The translations under genes were made by a program, and so were the position numbers. From assembly GCA_937892815.1 (NCBI GenBank), contig CALBHZ010000190.1, positions 1 to 6,416 of the forward strand: a stretch of 6,416 bases of DNA. Direction: 5' to 3'. The first letter of the stretch is position 1; each line of letters begins with the position of its first letter. The DNA is from an uncultured archaeon (GTDB taxonomy: Archaea > Thermoproteota > Nitrososphaeria > Conexivisphaerales > CALBHZ01). Below are positions 5,368 to 6,416 of this stretch, piece after piece. The notes beneath the pieces were generated by a model. The model worked only from the letters and a program-made list of their open reading frames with translations. It was not told the origin of the DNA and searched no databases.

Positions 5368-5586
5368 ATGGAAGATCGCGTATTTGAATTGAAGAGGAGG
5401 TTTGATGCGTGGCTTGATAATTTAAACGAGACGGCTAAGATCATAATGCCCGAAGACGTCAAGGGGATCTTAATTACGAAGGATTACGGAACGATGTGCA
5501 TTAGGGATCTTACGTCAGCGAATACAACTCAGATGATCATCGAGTTAATTAAAAAAGAGTTTAGGGATAAGGAATCTAACAGGTGA
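5368..5586 (+). CDS. Small hypothetical protein, 72 aa
   Basis: I do not recognise this protein. It has no membrane segment and is rich in charged residues. Residues 1-24 look helical and amphipathic (ELKRRFDAWLDNL). Residues 32-46 look like a beta-hairpin (GILITKDYGTMCIRDL). Residues 52-68 look like a second amphipathic helix ending in a lysine/glutamate-rich tail. Helix-hairpin-helix of this size could be a small cytoplasmic binding or regulatory protein, but no function is claimed. It has its own promoter-like box at leaderless distance, and codon use like its neighbours (AGG, TTA, ATA). It overlaps the convergent Mth938-type gene by 11 bp at its 3' end. Confidence 0.7.
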   Translation: MEDRVFELKRRFDAWLDNLNETAKIIMPEDVKGILITKDYGTMCIRDLTSANTTQMIIELIKKEFRDKESNR

Positions 5587-5923
5587 GGTGGAAAGCGGCT
5601 ACCGCTTTCTTACCGCTCTTAATTAATTCGTTAAACGTTTTACAAGCTTCTCCAGTTCTCTGAACTATGGGCTTAATTCCCTTGGATTCTATGTACTCCA
5701 GCGTTTCCCTTGGCACCTCCATTACCCCGTCGTGTCCATTCCCAATTACCAGTATTTCGGGCTTGTATTCCACTACTTCTTCTAAGTCCTCCGGGAGGAG
5801 GCGATGGCCGTGCTTTCTCCACCACCCTTCTCTTACCCTATCAGGATAGATAATTACGTCCGTGGTATACCATCTGCCGTCGATTAAGATCCTTCCAAAC
5901 TCGTACTTTTCTATAAGCACCAT
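5576..5923 (-). CDS. Mth938/DUF498 (NDUFAF3-like) family protein
   Basis: With start ATG 5923 the protein has 115 residues and matches the Mth938-like fold throughout. An N-terminal FGRILIDGRWYTTDVIIYPD (residues 9-28) is followed by a basic and tryptophan-rich stretch (VREGWWRKHGHRL). A LEEVVEYKPEILVIGNG Rossmann-like strand and turn, then VPRETLEYIESKGIKPIV, come next. The protein ends in the typical TGEACKTFNEL and AAFHLTC. Human NDUFAF3 of this family helps complex I assembly; the archaeal role is unknown. The frame is open to ATG 5947, which would add eight residues. I prefer 5923 because the family starts close to the YxFGR motif and a TATA-like box lies about 30 bp upstream of it. Cytoplasmic, complete, no odd residues seen. 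Confidence 0.87.
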   Translation of the reverse strand: MVLIEKYEFGRILIDGRWYTTDVIIYPDRVREGWWRKHGHRLLPEDLEEVVEYKPEILVIGNGHDGVMEVPRETLEYIESKGIKPIVQRTGEACKTFNELIKSGKKAVAAFHLTC

Positions 5924-5949
5924 TACATATGTTAATCTATTAACCATGT

Positions 5950-5956
5950 ATTTATA
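5950..5956 (-). promoter_or_regulatory. TATA-like box for the Mth938-type gene
   Basis: Read on the minus strand, ATAAATA is centred at 5953, 30 bp before ATG 5923 but only about 6 bp before ATG 5947. A promoter here would exclude the longer start. Confidence 0.5.
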
Positions 5957-6030
5957 CTTAAAGGAGGCGAAGCGATAGCTAATTCTCGACGTAAGCCTTT
6001 TAGTAACGACGTGATGTTAAACATAAAAAG

Positions 6031-6042
6031 CGATTAAAAAGA
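6031..6042 (+). promoter_or_regulatory. TATA-like sequence in the 5948-6221 region
   Basis: CGATTAAAAAGA is centred about 6037, about 30 bp before TTG 6068. A second A-rich run (ATAAAAAG) lies just upstream at 6023-6030. Together they suggest a right-facing promoter, but no convincing gene is seen beyond it. Confidence 0.35.
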
Positions 6043-6067
6043 CCGATATTTATCCTAACTTCTATAA

Positions 6068-6268
6068 TTGTATCGGGAGGAATTTTCGCTTGTTACGCTA
6101 AAAACGCTATGTTCTAAAAAATTCCCTAGGAAGTTCGGGAGGTCTCTTAAGGTAATCCTCCAATCGCAAAAGAAGAAAAGTTTGGAATTGCTCCCTCCAT
6201 CCCAGTTATTCTCAATGGTAGTTAAGGAGGACGGTATAGAGATTCCACTTTCCTATATAGCTCGCTAA
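6068..6268 (+). CDS. Doubtful small ORF, 66 aa
   Basis: The frame runs from TTG 6068 to TAA 6266-6268. The product is basic in the middle (KKFPRKFGRSLKVILQ and QKKKSL), with no membrane segment and no family I recognise. For it: a TATA-like box about 30 bp before the TTG, and a moderately protein-like C-terminus after Met 6215. Against it: the best Shine-Dalgarno-like sequence, CGGGAGG at 6074-6080, lies inside the ORF and points to no usual start codon in this frame. The 3' 47 bases also overlap the more convincing minus-strand gene. A non-coding RNA or untranslated region is equally possible. In the roughly 300 bases from 5924 to 6221 I see no other gene. Confidence 0.25.
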   Translation: MYREEFSLVTLKTLCSKKFPRKFGRSLKVILQSQKKKSLELLPPSQLFSMVVKEDGIEIPLSYIAR

Positions 6269-6347
6269 CGGGCTCTTCACTATAATCGATCTTCACATTT
6301 AAAATCACGGATTTGTCGTCTACGACGATAAGCGCCCCGCTTTTATC
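6222..6347 (-). CDS. C-terminal 41 residues of an unidentified protein (cut by contig end)
   Basis: The minus-strand frame enters from the adapter junction at 6347 and ends at TAA 6224-6222. The genomic part reads as normal protein, with a strand-like SGALIVVDD (3-11), a second strand SVILNVKIDY (13-22), and a helix SELYRKVESLY (28-38) before a final RPP. The upstream part is missing, so no family can be named. Continuing the frame into the adapter adds 23 residues that are the familiar translated Nextera P5 sequence and must be removed from any database entry. Confidence 0.6.
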   Translation of the reverse strand, partial: DKSGALIVVDDKSVILNVKIDYSEEPVSELYRKVESLYRPP

Positions 6348-6416
6348 CTGTCTCTTATACACATCTGACGCTGCCGACGAATTAGACGGTGTAGATCTCG
6401 GTGGTCGCCGTATCAT
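6348..6416 (-). other. Illumina Nextera P5 adapter (not genomic)
   Basis: Bases 6348-6366 are the reverse complement of the Tn5 mosaic end. Bases 6367-6380 are the read-1 primer stem. Bases 6381-6388 (ATTAGACG) are the reverse complement of index CGTCTAAT, the Nextera XT S510 index. Bases 6389-6416 are the P5 flow-cell sequence. Confidence 0.98.

Noticed and set aside
5667..5849. 60-codon ORF on the plus strand
   Set aside because: Antisense to the Mth938-type gene; serine/proline-rich shadow product.
5924..5947. Longer start for the Mth938-type protein at ATG 5947
   Set aside because: It adds residues not expected in the family and leaves the TATA-like box only about 6 bp from the start.
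5975..6037. 20-codon frame from ATA behind AAAGGAGG
   Set aside because: Too short and with a non-standard start; kept only as part of the finding on this region.
55..6347. Mobile element, CRISPR array, tRNA or rRNA
   Set aside because: No transposase or integrase, no regularly spaced repeats, no tRNA cloverleaf or rRNA sequence was seen on either strand.
1..6416. Adapter sequences at both ends as natural terminal repeats of a linear element
   Set aside because: They match known Nextera P7 and P5 library sequences with valid indexes and are different from each other outside the mosaic end.

Overview
The window is a short assembled contig, most likely from a thermophilic archaeon of the Thermoproteota/TACK type. 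Evidence for an archaeon: AT-rich TATA-like boxes centred about 26-30 bp upstream of most first-in-transcript start codons (leaderless mRNA), arginine coded mostly by AGA/AGG, and families frequent in archaea (DUF362 ferredoxin-like protein, Mth938-type protein, tail-anchored and membrane-anchored small proteins). The lineage assignment is inference; no rRNA or tRNA is present. Both ends are not genomic: bases 1-54 are an Illumina Nextera P7/index/Tn5 mosaic-end adapter and bases 6348-6416 are the reverse complement of the P5 side. Only about 55-6347 is biological, and the genes at both edges are cut.

Layout. Left block (55-1853, + strand): the C-terminal part of a LysE-type exporter, then a probable two-gene operon of a DUF350 membrane protein with two internal repeats and a secreted or membrane-anchored transglutaminase-like cysteine enzyme. 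Next (1937-3022, +) is a DUF362 protein carrying two [4Fe-4S] cluster motifs, with its own promoter. A small coiled-coil protein with a C-terminal membrane anchor follows (3166-3423, +).

Middle block: a 113-residue protein with a weak resemblance to restriction-endonuclease folds (3595-3936, +) appears to start at CTG behind a strong Shine-Dalgarno sequence. It ends in a 4-bp convergent overlap with a membrane-anchored, coiled-coil, single-HKD phospholipase D-family protein (3933-4667, -). The divergent spacer 4668-4823 has promoters on both strands and a sequence that looks like an archaeal C/D box sRNA.

Right block: an integral membrane protein of the YdjM/DUF4184-like type (4824-5336, +), a 72-residue protein of unknown function (5368-5586, +), and a convergent Mth938/DUF498 protein (5576-5923, -). 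The last part holds a doubtful small ORF (6068-6268, +) and the C-terminal 41 residues of a gene read from the right edge (6222-6347, -).

There is no sign of a mobile element, CRISPR array, rRNA or tRNA. The genes do not form one pathway. A recurring theme is proteins at or outside the membrane: exporter, DUF350, transglutaminase-like, tail-anchored coiled coil, anchored PLD and YdjM-like. The best candidates for new biology are the CTG-started gene, the C/D-box-like RNA in the divergent spacer, and the DUF350-transglutaminase pair.
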